From Hyphomicrobiales bacterium (GTDB lineage: Bacteria; Pseudomonadota; Alphaproteobacteria; Rhizobiales; Hyphomicrobiaceae), in the NCBI GenBank assembly GCA_003963125.1, contig RXJK01000028.1, positions 1-33,395 on the forward strand: 33,395 nucleotides of DNA, given 5' to 3'. A program made the translations under genes and the position numbers. A model generated the notes under the pieces. The model saw only the letters and a list, made by a program, of their open reading frames with translations. It was not told the origin of the DNA and did no database searches. Shown here piece after piece: positions 22,412 to 29,717 of this stretch (position 1 is the first letter of the stretch; every line of letters begins with the position of its first letter).

Positions 22412-23078
22412 CGACCATGATCACGGCGACCACGACCACGACCACGCTCATGATCACGGCGGCAAGCATTCGCACCCGAGCTTGGTGATCGAGGACGAGG
22501 CCGGCAACATCGAGGGCCAGATCATGATCGATGCCCTGCAGAACCTGCTCGTTGCCCGCAACCTGCTCGCGCATCAGGAGGTGACGCAGGAAATCGAGAA
22601 ACTGGAATCACCGGGCGTGCATCAGGGCGCCAAGATCGTCGCGCGCGCCTGGACCGACCCGGCCTTCAAACAGCGGCTGCTGGCGAACGGCAAGTCCGCT
22701 GCCGCCGAACTCGACATCAAGGTCGGCGAGGCGCAGCTCGTCGTGGTCGAGAACACGCCCGACACCCACAACCTCATCACCTGCACGCTGTGTTCGTGCT
22801 ACCCGCGCTCGATCCTCGGCCAGCCGCCGTCCTGGTACATCTCCAAGGCCTACCGCGCTCGCGCCGTCCGCGAGCCGCGCGCCGTGCTGGCGGAATTCGG
22901 CATGTCGCTGCCCGACGATGTCGAACTCGTCGTCCACGACAGCAACGCGGACATGCGCTACCTCGTCCTGCCGGAGCGCCCCGAGGGTGCCGAAACCTGG
23001 AGCGAGGACAAGCTTGCCGAACTCGTCACGCGCGATTGCATGATCGGCGTGTCGAAAGCACTTCCCGCGCAGTCATAG
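22386..23078 (+). CDS. Nitrile hydratase alpha / thiocyanate hydrolase ScnC-like catalytic subunit
   Basis: 230 residues from the ATG at 22386, preceded by GAGGAAG. The metal claw is CTLCSC (Cys133, 136, 138). The Thr is typical of cobalt-type enzymes, in which the second and third cysteines are oxidised post-translationally. The flanking VVVENTPDTHNLI and SWYISKAYRARAVREPRAVLAEFG are alpha-subunit hallmarks. After the claw, CYPRS replaces the CYPW common in nitrile hydratases, which may change specificity. The first 32 residues hold 12 His among Asp and Glu (HEHDDHDHGDHDHDHAHDH), probably a metal-storage or delivery tail. With the two split beta-type proteins it should form the cytoplasmic catalytic core. 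It hydrates nitriles or hydrolyses thiocyanate; which one cannot be decided. Confidence 0.88.
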   Translation: MSHEAHEHDDHDHGDHDHDHAHDHGGKHSHPSLVIEDEAGNIEGQIMIDALQNLLVARNLLAHQEVTQEIEKLESPGVHQGAKIVARAWTDPAFKQRLLANGKSAAAELDIKVGEAQLVVVENTPDTHNLITCTLCSCYPRSILGQPPSWYISKAYRARAVREPRAVLAEFGMSLPDDVELVVHDSNADMRYLVLPERPEGAETWSEDKLAELVTRDCMIGVSKALPAQS

Positions 23079-23268
23079 CGGGTTGATCACTCTGGTGAAG
23101 GCGCTATCACGCGGCATCGTAGCGAAGGCCTCACCGCACACAGCGGACATTGCAAGGCCGCGTTAACCCGGCACTTACCGTGATCTGATGATTTCCATCT
23201 CGTTTACGGTTTTTCACCGGGGGCGGCTGTAGTGTCCTGCGTGTGAGTTCAACCACTGAGGCCTATCC

Positions 23269-23439
23269 ATGAAGTCCCTTCTTTCCCGGTTTGTCAAAGA
23301 CGAGTCCGGCGCGACCGCCATCGAGTATGGCCTCATCGCCGCTCTCATCGCCGTCGGCATCATTGGCGCTGCCAAGAGCCTCGGCAACCAGGTCAGCGGC
23401 ACGTTCAACAACGTCGCCACCGCCATGAAGAACGCCTGA
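23269..23439 (+). CDS. Flp/Fap-type pilin
   Basis: 56 residues, too short for the ORF track. MKSLLSRFVKDESGATAIEYGLIAALIAVGIIGAAKSLGNQVSGTFNNVATAMKNA has the short basic leader, the prepilin-peptidase site (G before ATAIEYGLI), the conserved Glu and the hydrophobic helix of Flp pilins used by Tad secretion/adhesion systems. GAGG lies eight bases upstream of the ATG. No tad or cpa genes are next to it, so it must be exported by a machine encoded elsewhere. Lone flp copies are common in alphaproteobacteria. Confidence 0.93.
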   Translation: MKSLLSRFVKDESGATAIEYGLIAALIAVGIIGAAKSLGNQVSGTFNNVATAMKNA

Positions 23440-23450
23440 TCTCAGGCGTT
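23431..23450 (+). repeat. Inverted repeat spanning the pilin stop codon
   Basis: AACGCCTGA (23431-23439) and TCAGGCGTT (23442-23450) are perfect reverse complements separated by 2 nt; the stop codon lies in the left arm. It may be a stabilising 3' hairpin ahead of the true terminator. Confidence 0.5.
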
Positions 23451-23479
23451 CGCGTGGTGTGATCTGTTCGGCAGTGATC

Positions 23480-23511
23480 GAGCGCGGGCCCCTCCGCGCT
23501 CGTTTCCTTTT
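23480..23511 (+). terminator. Rho-independent terminator of the pilin gene
   Basis: GAGCGCGG-GCCCCT-CCGCGCTC followed by GTTTCCTTTT: an 8-bp perfect GC-rich stem, 6-nt loop and T-rich tail, about 40 bp after the pilin stop. It also separates the pilin from the convergent LysR gene. Confidence 0.85.
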
Positions 23512-23541
23512 GCGTCTGCCATGTGCTGAGCGCGCCCGGGC

Positions 23542-24459
23542 CTACGGCACGTACTTCTTCAGCTCGCCCGCGATATCGACGGCCTGCACGACCTCGGTCA
23601 GCGCGCCGACGAGCGGCGGCAGCGGATGCCGCTCGGCAATCAGAAGCCCCATCGTGTTGCTCGCGAGCGGCTCCACGAGCGGGATGGCCTTCGTGCCCTG
23701 CCAGCCGCTGATCAGGAAGAAGAACGAGTGCGGCACGATCGTGAACCACGCGCCCGAGCGCACGTGCGAGCACAACACGACGGCGCAATCGGTATCGATC
23801 ACCGTCTTCGGTGACACGCCCGCGCTCTGGAAGATGCTGTCCAGCAGCAGCCGGTTCAGCATTTCCGGCGAGAGCAGGCACAGCGGCAGATCGGCGGCCT
23901 CGCGCCAGCTCACCTGCGCCTGCGTGGCGATGGCATGCCCCTCGGGCGCCAGCAGGTAATAGCTCTCCTCGTAGAGATCGTAGGGCCGCAGCCCCGCGTG
24001 CGTTGCGTGGTCGAGGTAGGTGATGCCGACCTCGAGATCGAAGCGTTCGAGCCCGCGCACGATTTGCGCGCTCGTCTGCGACTGGAGCGACACCGTCACG
24101 CCCGGAAACTGCTTCTGGAACGGCGTGGTGATCAGCGACACCATGGGCGTCGCCATCGGGATCACCCCGATCCGAAGATGGCCCGACAACTTTTCCGGGT
24201 CGGAGCCTGCGATCTGCTGCAGCAGGGTCTTGCGGTCCGCCAGCAGCCCCCGCGCCCACTCCAGGATGCGCGTGCCCTCGGGCGTGAAGCCGCGAAAACC
24301 CTGGTTGCGGCGGTCCACGATCGGGACGCCAAACTCCTGCTCGATGTTGCGGAGCGCCTGGGACAGGGCCGACTGGCTGATCTCGCACGCCTGCGCAGCA
24401 CGCCCGAAATGCCGTTCGCGGGCCAGGATGACGAGATACTCCAGTTGTCGCAGCTGCAT
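23542..24459 (-). CDS. LysR-family transcriptional regulator
   Basis: The start is the ATG at 24459 (MQLRQLEYLVILARERHFGRAAQACEISQSALSQALRNIEQEFG), giving 305 residues. The N-terminal winged helix-turn-helix is typical, followed by a periplasmic-binding-protein-like effector domain (LRIGVIPMATPMVSLITTPFQKQFPGVTVSL to the C-terminus). LysR regulators usually sit beside a divergently transcribed target and bind between them. Here a perfect palindrome lies 60 bp upstream, but the next plus-strand gene is rplS, an unlikely target. The sequence style (FTPEGTRILEWARGLLADR) recalls LysR proteins found beside formate dehydrogenase operons; that is memory-based and weak. The effector is unknown. Confidence 0.92.
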   Translation of the reverse strand: MQLRQLEYLVILARERHFGRAAQACEISQSALSQALRNIEQEFGVPIVDRRNQGFRGFTPEGTRILEWARGLLADRKTLLQQIAGSDPEKLSGHLRIGVIPMATPMVSLITTPFQKQFPGVTVSLQSQTSAQIVRGLERFDLEVGITYLDHATHAGLRPYDLYEESYYLLAPEGHAIATQAQVSWREAADLPLCLLSPEMLNRLLLDSIFQSAGVSPKTVIDTDCAVVLCSHVRSGAWFTIVPHSFFFLISGWQGTKAIPLVEPLASNTMGLLIAERHPLPPLVGALTEVVQAVDIAGELKKYVP

Positions 24460-24518
24460 CAGGAATCCTGCTCGCCATGCCGTTCGCAGGCGCGGCCGAA
24501 GGCCGGGCATCGAACCTT

Positions 24519-24546
24519 CATGTTTGCCTATTTATAGGCAAACATG
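24519..24546. promoter_or_regulatory. 28-bp perfect palindrome upstream of the LysR gene
   Basis: CATGTTTGCCTAT (24519-24531), TT, ATAGGCAAACATG (24534-24546): 13-bp exact arms. The core CTATTTATAG with outer TTTGC/GCAAA is of the LysR dyad type. Its position 60-87 bp upstream of the LysR start supports autoregulation and control of a divergent promoter. Confidence 0.75.
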
Positions 24547-24864
24547 AGCGGCGGCGGAACCGGCATCTGCGGCATTCTGGCAAGCCTTTGAATCTTTTGC
24601 GGTTCAACGAACGCGAGGAGAGTGTCCGCGGTGCCGCGGCGCAAACCCGCAGCGGAGAGTGCCGGCCGGCGCTCGAAATCCAAAGCACCTTACGGCCCGT
24701 CGAAATCCTGGTTTGACAGGTGCAGAACGGCGTCGGAAACCCATCGACAAACGGCTCGGGCTGCGATAGAAGGCCCGCCAATCCCTTAGCATGGATGCTG
24801 CACTGACTGGGAAACCATGTCCCAGATCGAGTGGCGCATTGGCCGTACCCAAGGACGTTATGTC
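24547..24864. other. Gene-free stretch upstream of rplS
   Basis: No credible coding region is seen in about 318 bp. TTGACA at 24713-24718 is a possible -35 box for rplS, but the sequence 17 bp downstream (GAAACC) is a poor -10. Candidate ORFs on both strands lack any family resemblance. Confidence 0.5.
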
Positions 24865-25560
24865 ATGAGCGCTGTACCGATCATCCAGGATATCGAGCGT
24901 CGCCAGATCGATAAGATCAAGAGCCAGCGCAGCGTGCCGGAATTCAGCCCCGGCGACACCGTGCGCGTCATGGTGAAGGTCATCGAGGTCGTCGAAGAGA
25001 CCAAGGACAAGAAGAAGGCCAAGGCCGCTGAGCCGAAGATCAACGTCCGCCTGCAGGCCTACGAGGGTCTCGTCATCGCCCGCTCCGGCAGCGGCCTCAA
25101 TGAGAGCTTCACGGTCCGCAAGATTTCCTACGGCGAGGGCGTGGAGCGCGTGTTCCCGATCTACTCGCCCTACATCGCCGAGATCGAGGTTCTGCGTCGC
25201 GGCAAGGTCCGCCGCGCGAAGCTCTATTATCTGCGCGGACGTCGCGGCAAGGCCGCCCGCATCTTCGAGCGCACGGACGCCCGCGCCAAGCGCCTCAACG
25301 CCGCCTTCAAGGGCTTCAAGCGTCCCAAGGGCGAGGCCGACGACCTCACCAAGATCAAGGGCATCCCGGCGGATCTCGCCGGCCGCCTCAACGGCATCGG
25401 CGTGATCAAGTTCGAACAGATCGCCAACTTATCCGACGAGGACATCGCCAACGTCGACGAGGCGCTGTCGCTGGACGGTCGCATCGAGCGCGACAAGTGG
25501 GTCGAGCAGGCCCAGGGGCTGATGGCGGAAGCCGCCGCCACCGAAGTGCCGGCCGCCTGA
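24865..25560 (+). CDS. rplS: 50S ribosomal protein L19 with C-terminal helix-hairpin-helix extension
   Basis: The start is the ATG at 24865 ([35 protein letters not shown]); the ORF track extends it upstream without reason. 231 residues against about 115 in E. coli. The L19 core is complete ([44 protein letters not shown]). Two additions are seen: a Lys-rich insertion of about 15 residues in the loop at 44-60 ([15 protein letters not shown]) and an extension at about 157-220 ([43 protein letters not shown]), a helix-hairpin-helix domain like those added to L21 or NuoE in some alphaproteobacteria. L19 lies at the 30S-50S interface. The usual upstream partner trmD is not here. Confidence 0.94.
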   Translation: MSAVPIIQDIERRQIDKIKSQRSVPEFSPGDTVRVMVKVIEVVEETKDKKKAKAAEPKINVRLQAYEGLVIARSGSGLNESFTVRKISYGEGVERVFPIYSPYIAEIEVLRRGKVRRAKLYYLRGRRGKAARIFERTDARAKRLNAAFKGFKRPKGEADDLTKIKGIPADLAGRLNGIGVIKFEQIANLSDEDIANVDEALSLDGRIERDKWVEQAQGLMAEAAATEVPAA

Positions 25561-25592
25561 GGTCGCACCGACCGACGCAACGTCGTAAGATC

Positions 25593-25640
25593 AAGCCGGC
25601 CGCGCGACTGCCTGATGGGCTCGCCGGCCGGTTTTCTTTT
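25593..25640 (+). terminator. Intrinsic terminator of rplS
   Basis: AAGCCGGCCG (25593-25602) pairs with CGGCCGGTTT (25625-25634), including one G-U pair, and is followed by TCTTTT. The loop is about 22 nt. It lies 33 bp after the rplS stop. Confidence 0.7.
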
Positions 25641-25672
25641 GGGCACACCGTGACGCGAGAAGCGAGCCGAAC

Positions 25673-25903
25673 ATGCCGCGTCAGACCAATTCCCCCGCTT
25701 CGCGCGAACGCCGTCTCCGCCGCATCGCGTCGCGCAAAGGCCTTGTCCTGCGCAAGGTTGCCGAAGGCCTCGAGCGCGGCCGTTTCTATGTCGAGCCGGA
25801 AGGGGCGGGGCCGTGGAAGCGCGGCCAGAAAGCACCGACCTTCACGCTGGACGAAATTGCAGCCCAGATCGAAGGCGACGAGGATGACGACTCGGAGGAA
25901 TGA
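25673..25903 (+). CDS. Small charged hypothetical protein
   Basis: 76 residues: a basic N-terminal half (SRERRLRRIASRKGLVLRKV) and an acidic C-terminus (EGDEDDDSEE). The middle segment RGRFYVEPEGAGPWKRGQKAPTFTLDEIAAQIEG looks like a small beta-alpha fold. No signal peptide or membrane segment. I do not recognise the family. Codon use matches the neighbours, and the frame starts cleanly 33 bp after the rplS terminator, which supports a real gene. Confidence 0.65.
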   Translation: MPRQTNSPASRERRLRRIASRKGLVLRKVAEGLERGRFYVEPEGAGPWKRGQKAPTFTLDEIAAQIEGDEDDDSEE

Positions 25904-25930
25904 CCGGAGATGGAGGGCGGCACGCCAGCG

Positions 25931-26254
25931 CTACTGCCGCGCGTGATCCGTGCGATGCAGTTCCGCGCAGATCTCGTCGCGCATCCGCTTCTCTTCCACC
26001 GTCTCGTTCAACCGGCCCGCCTGGTAGTCCACGTGCCGCTGCGCGCAGCGCTCCCACTGTTCGGCACGCGCCTTGTCGTCGACCGCGAGCGTGGGCTTCG
26101 GCTTCAGCGGGGCTTCCGCCGCTCCGCGCGGTGGCCGGGCGATATCGTCCTTCAGCGACAGCTGCTGCGTCTCCACCGGCCGGCGAAACGGAAAGCAACC
26201 GCCGAGTAGCAGGACGGATGCGCCGACGAGAGCGCACGTGATGATCTTCGCCAT
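25931..26254 (-). CDS. Small lipoprotein of unknown function
   Basis: The start is the ATG at 26254, preceded by GGAGGGG; the ORF-track extension to 26395 is not needed. 107 residues. The signal peptide ends in a lipobox LLGGC (Cys20), so it is probably lipid-anchored in the envelope. The mature part is hydrophilic and charged (DDKARAEQWERCAQRHVDYQAGRLNETVEEKRMRDEICAEL) with two further cysteines. I see no known domain. It converges with the 76-residue gene (27 bp between stops). Confidence 0.75.
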   Translation of the reverse strand: MAKIITCALVGASVLLLGGCFPFRRPVETQQLSLKDDIARPPRGAAEAPLKPKPTLAVDDKARAEQWERCAQRHVDYQAGRLNETVEEKRMRDEICAELHRTDHARQ

Positions 26255-26465
26255 GGTCCCCTCCGGAGCGTCTCGGCGCCATCGCCGCGCGCTCATGAGC
26301 TGTGGAGTTCCGGTGCATATCCGATTCCTGCGGGCCAGCAGGGGATCCGGGGCCAGCGCCCTCAAGTTCGCGGTGGATGGCGCACGCAATGCCACTCTTG
26401 CCCTGTGGAAGACTCAATCGGCGCGCCGCACTTGCACGCGGCAGGCTGCGGCTTACATTGGGTCC

Positions 26466-27194
26466 ATGTGCGGGCGCATCACGCAGAAATCGAACCTGAA
26501 GGCGCTGGGTCTGGGCCTCGTGGAGCCCGCGGCCGATACCCCGTTCGTGCCCCGCTTCAATGGCGCACCGGGGCAACTGCACTGGGTCATCCGGCAGCAT
26601 CCCGAGACAGGCGCGCGCAGCCTCGATCCCCTGTTCTGGGGCCTCATCCCACGCTGGGTGAAGGAGGCGAACGGCGGCCGCAAGCCAATCAACGCCAAGG
26701 CCGAGACCATCGCGTCCCTCCCCTCCTTCCGCGATGCCTACAAGAAGCGGCGCTGCATCGTGCCCGTGGACAGCTTCTTCGAGTGGAAGCCCATCCCCGG
26801 CTCACGCGCCAAGCAGCCCTTTGCGATCGGCATGCGCGATGCAAAGCCGTTCGCGCTCGCTGGCATCTGGGAGAACTGGAAGCGGCCGGACAGCGAGGAA
26901 TGGGTGCGCAGCTTCTGCGTCATCACCACCGAGGCCAATGCGGTCCTCGCCGATGTCCACGACCGCATGCCCGTGATCCTGCCGCCTGAGGCCTACGACC
27001 ACTGGCTCTCGCCGCTCGACCCCGATCCGCGGGATCTCCTTAAGCCTTTCGACGCGACGCTCATGCACAAATGGCCCATCTCGACGCGGGTCGGTAAGCC
27101 CGCCGAGGATGACGCCCGCATCCTCGAGCCGGTGGCCCAGAGTGGGCCGAGCACCCCGGATGGCCCACCCTCACTCTTCGGGTCATCCGGCTAA
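26466..27194 (+). CDS. SRAP-domain protein (HMCES/YedK family)
   Basis: The start is the ATG at 26466, which places the catalytic cysteine at position 2 (MCGR), as the family requires after Met removal. 242 residues. Other conserved active-site residues are N77 (PINAKAET), E106 (SFFEW) and H165 (DVHDRMPV). SRAP proteins covalently trap abasic sites in single-stranded DNA through Cys2 as a thiazolidine crosslink, shielding them at replication forks. The last 35 residues (VAQSGPSTPDGPPSLFGSSG) are a disordered tail. It is divergent from the lipoprotein gene. Confidence 0.94.
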   Translation: MCGRITQKSNLKALGLGLVEPAADTPFVPRFNGAPGQLHWVIRQHPETGARSLDPLFWGLIPRWVKEANGGRKPINAKAETIASLPSFRDAYKKRRCIVPVDSFFEWKPIPGSRAKQPFAIGMRDAKPFALAGIWENWKRPDSEEWVRSFCVITTEANAVLADVHDRMPVILPPEAYDHWLSPLDPDPRDLLKPFDATLMHKWPISTRVGKPAEDDARILEPVAQSGPSTPDGPPSLFGSSG

Positions 27195-27338
27195 CACATT
27201 GATTTATCTGGTTTGGGAACGTACTGCCGCCCTACGCCTCCGCGCAGCCGCCCAGCCAAGCTACCGTATGCTGCCATGCAGCCAGTGCAATGCAGCATCG
27301 ATCCCATTTCGCTGGTGCAACACGACGGCCTCCTGTAC

Positions 27339-27348
27339 TGGTATACCA
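27339..27348. promoter_or_regulatory. TGGTATACCA palindrome upstream of a small ORF
   Basis: A perfect 10-bp palindrome about 22 bp before the start of the 50-residue ORF, resembling GntR/FadR-type half-site pairs. At this length it may be chance, but its place between the SRAP gene and a strong ribosome-binding site fits an operator. Confidence 0.3.
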
Positions 27349-27369
27349 TATGCCAACCAGGAGATCGTC

Positions 27370-27522
27370 ATGACCACTGCAACCCTGACTGCGGCCGGCA
27401 ATCTCGTTGCACGCCCCACGCTGGCTTCACTCCTCGCGCGCCTCGCCCAGTCTTTGAAGTCGCCCTCGACGTCCGAGGCCAAAGACAGCGGCGTCTGGAC
27501 CCACGGCGCACGCGGCCTCTGA
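27370..27522 (+). CDS. Small 50-residue protein candidate
   Basis: MTTATLTAAGNLVARPTLASLLARLAQSLKSPSTSEAKDSGVWTHGARGL, opened by ATG at 27370 with a strong AGGAG seven bases upstream. It is only part of a longer ORF in the track, which I do not accept. An amphipathic helix (TLASLLARLAQSL) is followed by a polar tail ending WTHGARGL. Function unknown. The ribosome-binding site is the main support; it could still be spurious. Confidence 0.5.
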   Translation: MTTATLTAAGNLVARPTLASLLARLAQSLKSPSTSEAKDSGVWTHGARGL

Positions 27523-27566
27523 AGACATCCTTGGTACTGGGTGGCGCGACGCGAGCTGTCCGCCGC

Positions 27567-28556
27567 TCAAAGCACGGGCGACTTGATCTGCCCCAGGTGG
27601 CGCAGCAGGCCCACGAACTCTCCGATGCGCCGCTTCCTGTGCGCTTCGACGTCGGTCCCCGACCAGTCGTAGAAGCCCTTGCCGGTCTTCATGCCGATGT
27701 GCCCCGCCGCCATGTTCTCTTCGACGGCCGCCGGCGCCTTGAATCTGTCCTCGCCGGTGGCGGACGCCATGTAGCGGCTTGCGTAGTACAGAATGTCGCC
27801 GCCACCCCAGTCGATGAACTCGACGAGCCCCAGCACCGAGAAGCGCACGCCGAAGCCGTAGAGGATCGCCTTATCGATGTCCTCCGCACTGGCGACGCCT
27901 TCCGCGACGAGCCGCGCCGCCTCGTTCATGGCCAGCGCCTGGATGCGCGGCACGATGTAGCCCGGTGACGCCTTGCAGACGACCGGCACCTTGCCGACGG
28001 CCTCGAGCAGCGCGACGAGCGATCGGGTGACTTCCGGATCCGTGCCCTCGTGCGGGCTCACTTCGACGAGGGGAACGAGATAAGCCGGGTTCAGCCAGTG
28101 GGCATTGAGAAACCGCTCCGGCCGCACCGTCATGCCCGCGAGCAGCGTCGAAAGGAACGTCGAAGTCGTCGAAGCAACGATGGCTTCAGGGCCCGCATGC
28201 CGGTCGATGAAGGCCAAGGCCTCGCGCTTAGCCGCTTCCGTCTCGGGCACGCCCTCGAAGATCACATGCGCATCGGCGAGCGCAGCACCGGCCTCCGCCG
28301 CATTCACCAGCGTGATGCGGGACAGAATTGAAGGGATGGCGTCCGCGCTGAAGACACCGGCCTCTGCGAGAAAAGATAGTGACGCGCCGATCTCGCTCAG
28401 CGCCTCGGTCTCGAGCCGCCGGAAATCCGCGTCCGGCCTCGCTTTGATGTCGATGAGACGCACGGCGTAACCGGCATAGGCGAAGGCATGCGCGATGCCG
28501 CGCCCCATCCGCCCCGCACCAACGGATGCGATGATCTTCGAACCAGGGCTCGCCAT
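27567..28556 (-). CDS. 3-hydroxyacyl-CoA dehydrogenase family protein
   Basis: 329 residues. The N-terminal NAD-binding loop is SVGAGRMGRGIA (about residues 11-22). The catalytic His153 is in NAHWLNPAYLVPLVEV with Glu165, and the C-terminal dimerisation domain contains GYIVPRIQALAMNEAARLVAEGVAS and HIGMKTGKGFYDW. This is the short, single-function form that oxidises 3-hydroxyacyl- or 3-hydroxybutyryl-CoA, or related hydroxy acids such as L-gulonate or carnitine; the substrate is not fixed. Its start is 3 bp after the stop of the octopine-dehydrogenase-like gene, so the two are co-translated and probably act in one catabolic route. Confidence 0.88.
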   Translation of the reverse strand: MASPGSKIIASVGAGRMGRGIAHAFAYAGYAVRLIDIKARPDADFRRLETEALSEIGASLSFLAEAGVFSADAIPSILSRITLVNAAEAGAALADAHVIFEGVPETEAAKREALAFIDRHAGPEAIVASTTSTFLSTLLAGMTVRPERFLNAHWLNPAYLVPLVEVSPHEGTDPEVTRSLVALLEAVGKVPVVCKASPGYIVPRIQALAMNEAARLVAEGVASAEDIDKAILYGFGVRFSVLGLVEFIDWGGGDILYYASRYMASATGEDRFKAPAAVEENMAAGHIGMKTGKGFYDWSGTDVEAHRKRRIGEFVGLLRHLGQIKSPVL

Positions 28557-28559
28557 CCC

Positions 28560-29660
28560 TTACAGCCCTTCGGTCAGGAGCTGCGTCATCTCCGGCCGCG
28601 TCAGGCTGGCGAGGTGCAGGTTCTCCAGCGTCCGGCCCGAGCGGGAGAAGTCCCGGCCCGCAGCCACCTCGCCAAGCCGCAGCAGGCCGTCCGCCGTGCG
28701 GCACTGCACGCCGGCCCAGCGGCAGACCGAGGCGAGGAAGCTCAAGCCCATCTCCACGTCCTCGGCCATGTAGCGGTGCGTATCGAGATCGAGCTTCTCG
28801 TGCCAGTCGCCGCTGTCGACGAGCTTGTCGTGGGCGAGATTGCCGTACATCCAGTTGGACGTGGTGTAGTGATCAGCCAGCGGGAAATGCGGCGGGCGAT
28901 AGCCGAGCGCCTCGCGTGCCGCCATCCGTTCCGCGTCGAGCGCATCGTGCACACGCCGGATGGTCGGCTGCGTCCCTTCCTTGTGGATGTCCCACCGCGG
29001 AAAATGCGCGATGGGGCCCGCATTCATGATGATCAGCGGCGGATGGATGATGGGCCCCGCATTCATCAGCGCGGCGGACAGCGCATCTTCGACCGGCTCG
29101 ATCACGCCGGGGAACGCACGCGAAACCACCTCCAACGCCGCCTTCGTGTTCTTCGAGGGAAACACGCCCGTCGGCAAACGCGAGGCACGCGTCGTCACGG
29201 CGACCTCGGTCGCCCCGTGTTTGCGCGTGAGCCACGGCAGCGTGCCCGTCTCGGCGATGGAGAAGTTCGTGCGCACGCCGAGATCGCGGATGGCCTTCGT
29301 CATCACGTAGCTGCCGAAGGTGCCGGGCGGGATGAAGAGGACTTGGCCCTCCTCGATGTGCGGCGCCAGAAGCCGCGCCACGTCGGCCTGGGCGAACGCC
29401 GGCAGCGGAGCGAAGATGAGGTCGGCGCCCTTCACCGCCTGCCCCAGCTCTTCCGTGACCAGGGCGAGGCGCACCTGCCGGCGCCCCTTGTGATCCTTGA
29501 GCGTGATGGCGCCCTCGGCCTTCAGCGGCACCAGTGCGGCAGCATCGCGCCGCCACAGCCGCACCTCGTGTCCGGCCTCGCTGAAATCGGCGGCCGCCGC
29601 GTAGCAGCCGTGACCACCGCCCAGGACCGCGATCTTCATCCCCGACGCCTGCATGCTCAT
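28560..29660 (-). CDS. NAD/NADP octopine/nopaline dehydrogenase-family protein
   Basis: The start is placed at the ATG at 29660 (MSMQASGMKIAVLGGG); MKIAVLGG at 29639 is an alternative. About 366 residues. The Rossmann motif is MKIAVLGGGHGCYAAAADFSEAGHEVRLWRR. The C-terminal opine-dehydrogenase domain begins near NAGPIIHPPLIIMNAG and contains the conserved His in GPIIHP. The family oxidises or forms N-substituted amino acids and related 2-hydroxy or imino acids. Lying between a branched-chain-type solute-binding protein and a hydroxyacyl-CoA dehydrogenase, it probably catabolises an imported amino-acid derivative. The exact substrate is unknown. Confidence 0.87.
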   Translation of the reverse strand: MSMQASGMKIAVLGGGHGCYAAAADFSEAGHEVRLWRRDAAALVPLKAEGAITLKDHKGRRQVRLALVTEELGQAVKGADLIFAPLPAFAQADVARLLAPHIEEGQVLFIPPGTFGSYVMTKAIRDLGVRTNFSIAETGTLPWLTRKHGATEVAVTTRASRLPTGVFPSKNTKAALEVVSRAFPGVIEPVEDALSAALMNAGPIIHPPLIIMNAGPIAHFPRWDIHKEGTQPTIRRVHDALDAERMAAREALGYRPPHFPLADHYTTSNWMYGNLAHDKLVDSGDWHEKLDLDTHRYMAEDVEMGLSFLASVCRWAGVQCRTADGLLRLGEVAAGRDFSRSGRTLENLHLASLTRPEMTQLLTEGL

Positions 29661-29692
29661 CGTCTCGTCCGTCGTCTCACTCGAAAGCAAAT

Positions 29693-29717
29693 GGCCGGCG
29701 CGATCTGCGCGCCGGCC
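29693..29717 (-). terminator. GC-rich stem-loop between the solute-binding-protein gene and downstream enzymes
   Basis: On the minus strand GGCCGGCGCG-CAGAT-CGCGCCGGCC, a perfect 10-bp stem with 5-nt loop, followed by ATTTGCTTTC. The weak T-tract suggests partial termination or mRNA stabilisation, which would leave the binding protein more highly expressed than the two enzymes. Confidence 0.6.

Noticed and set aside
22395-22470. Short tandem CAC/GAC-type DNA repeats as a possible CRISPR or microsatellite
   Set aside because: They are simply the codons of the His/Asp-rich tail of the alpha-type subunit; there is no spacer-repeat structure.
24477-24716. 79-residue plus-strand ORF as the missing LysR target
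   Set aside because: It begins before the palindrome, has no family motif and no ribosome-binding site.
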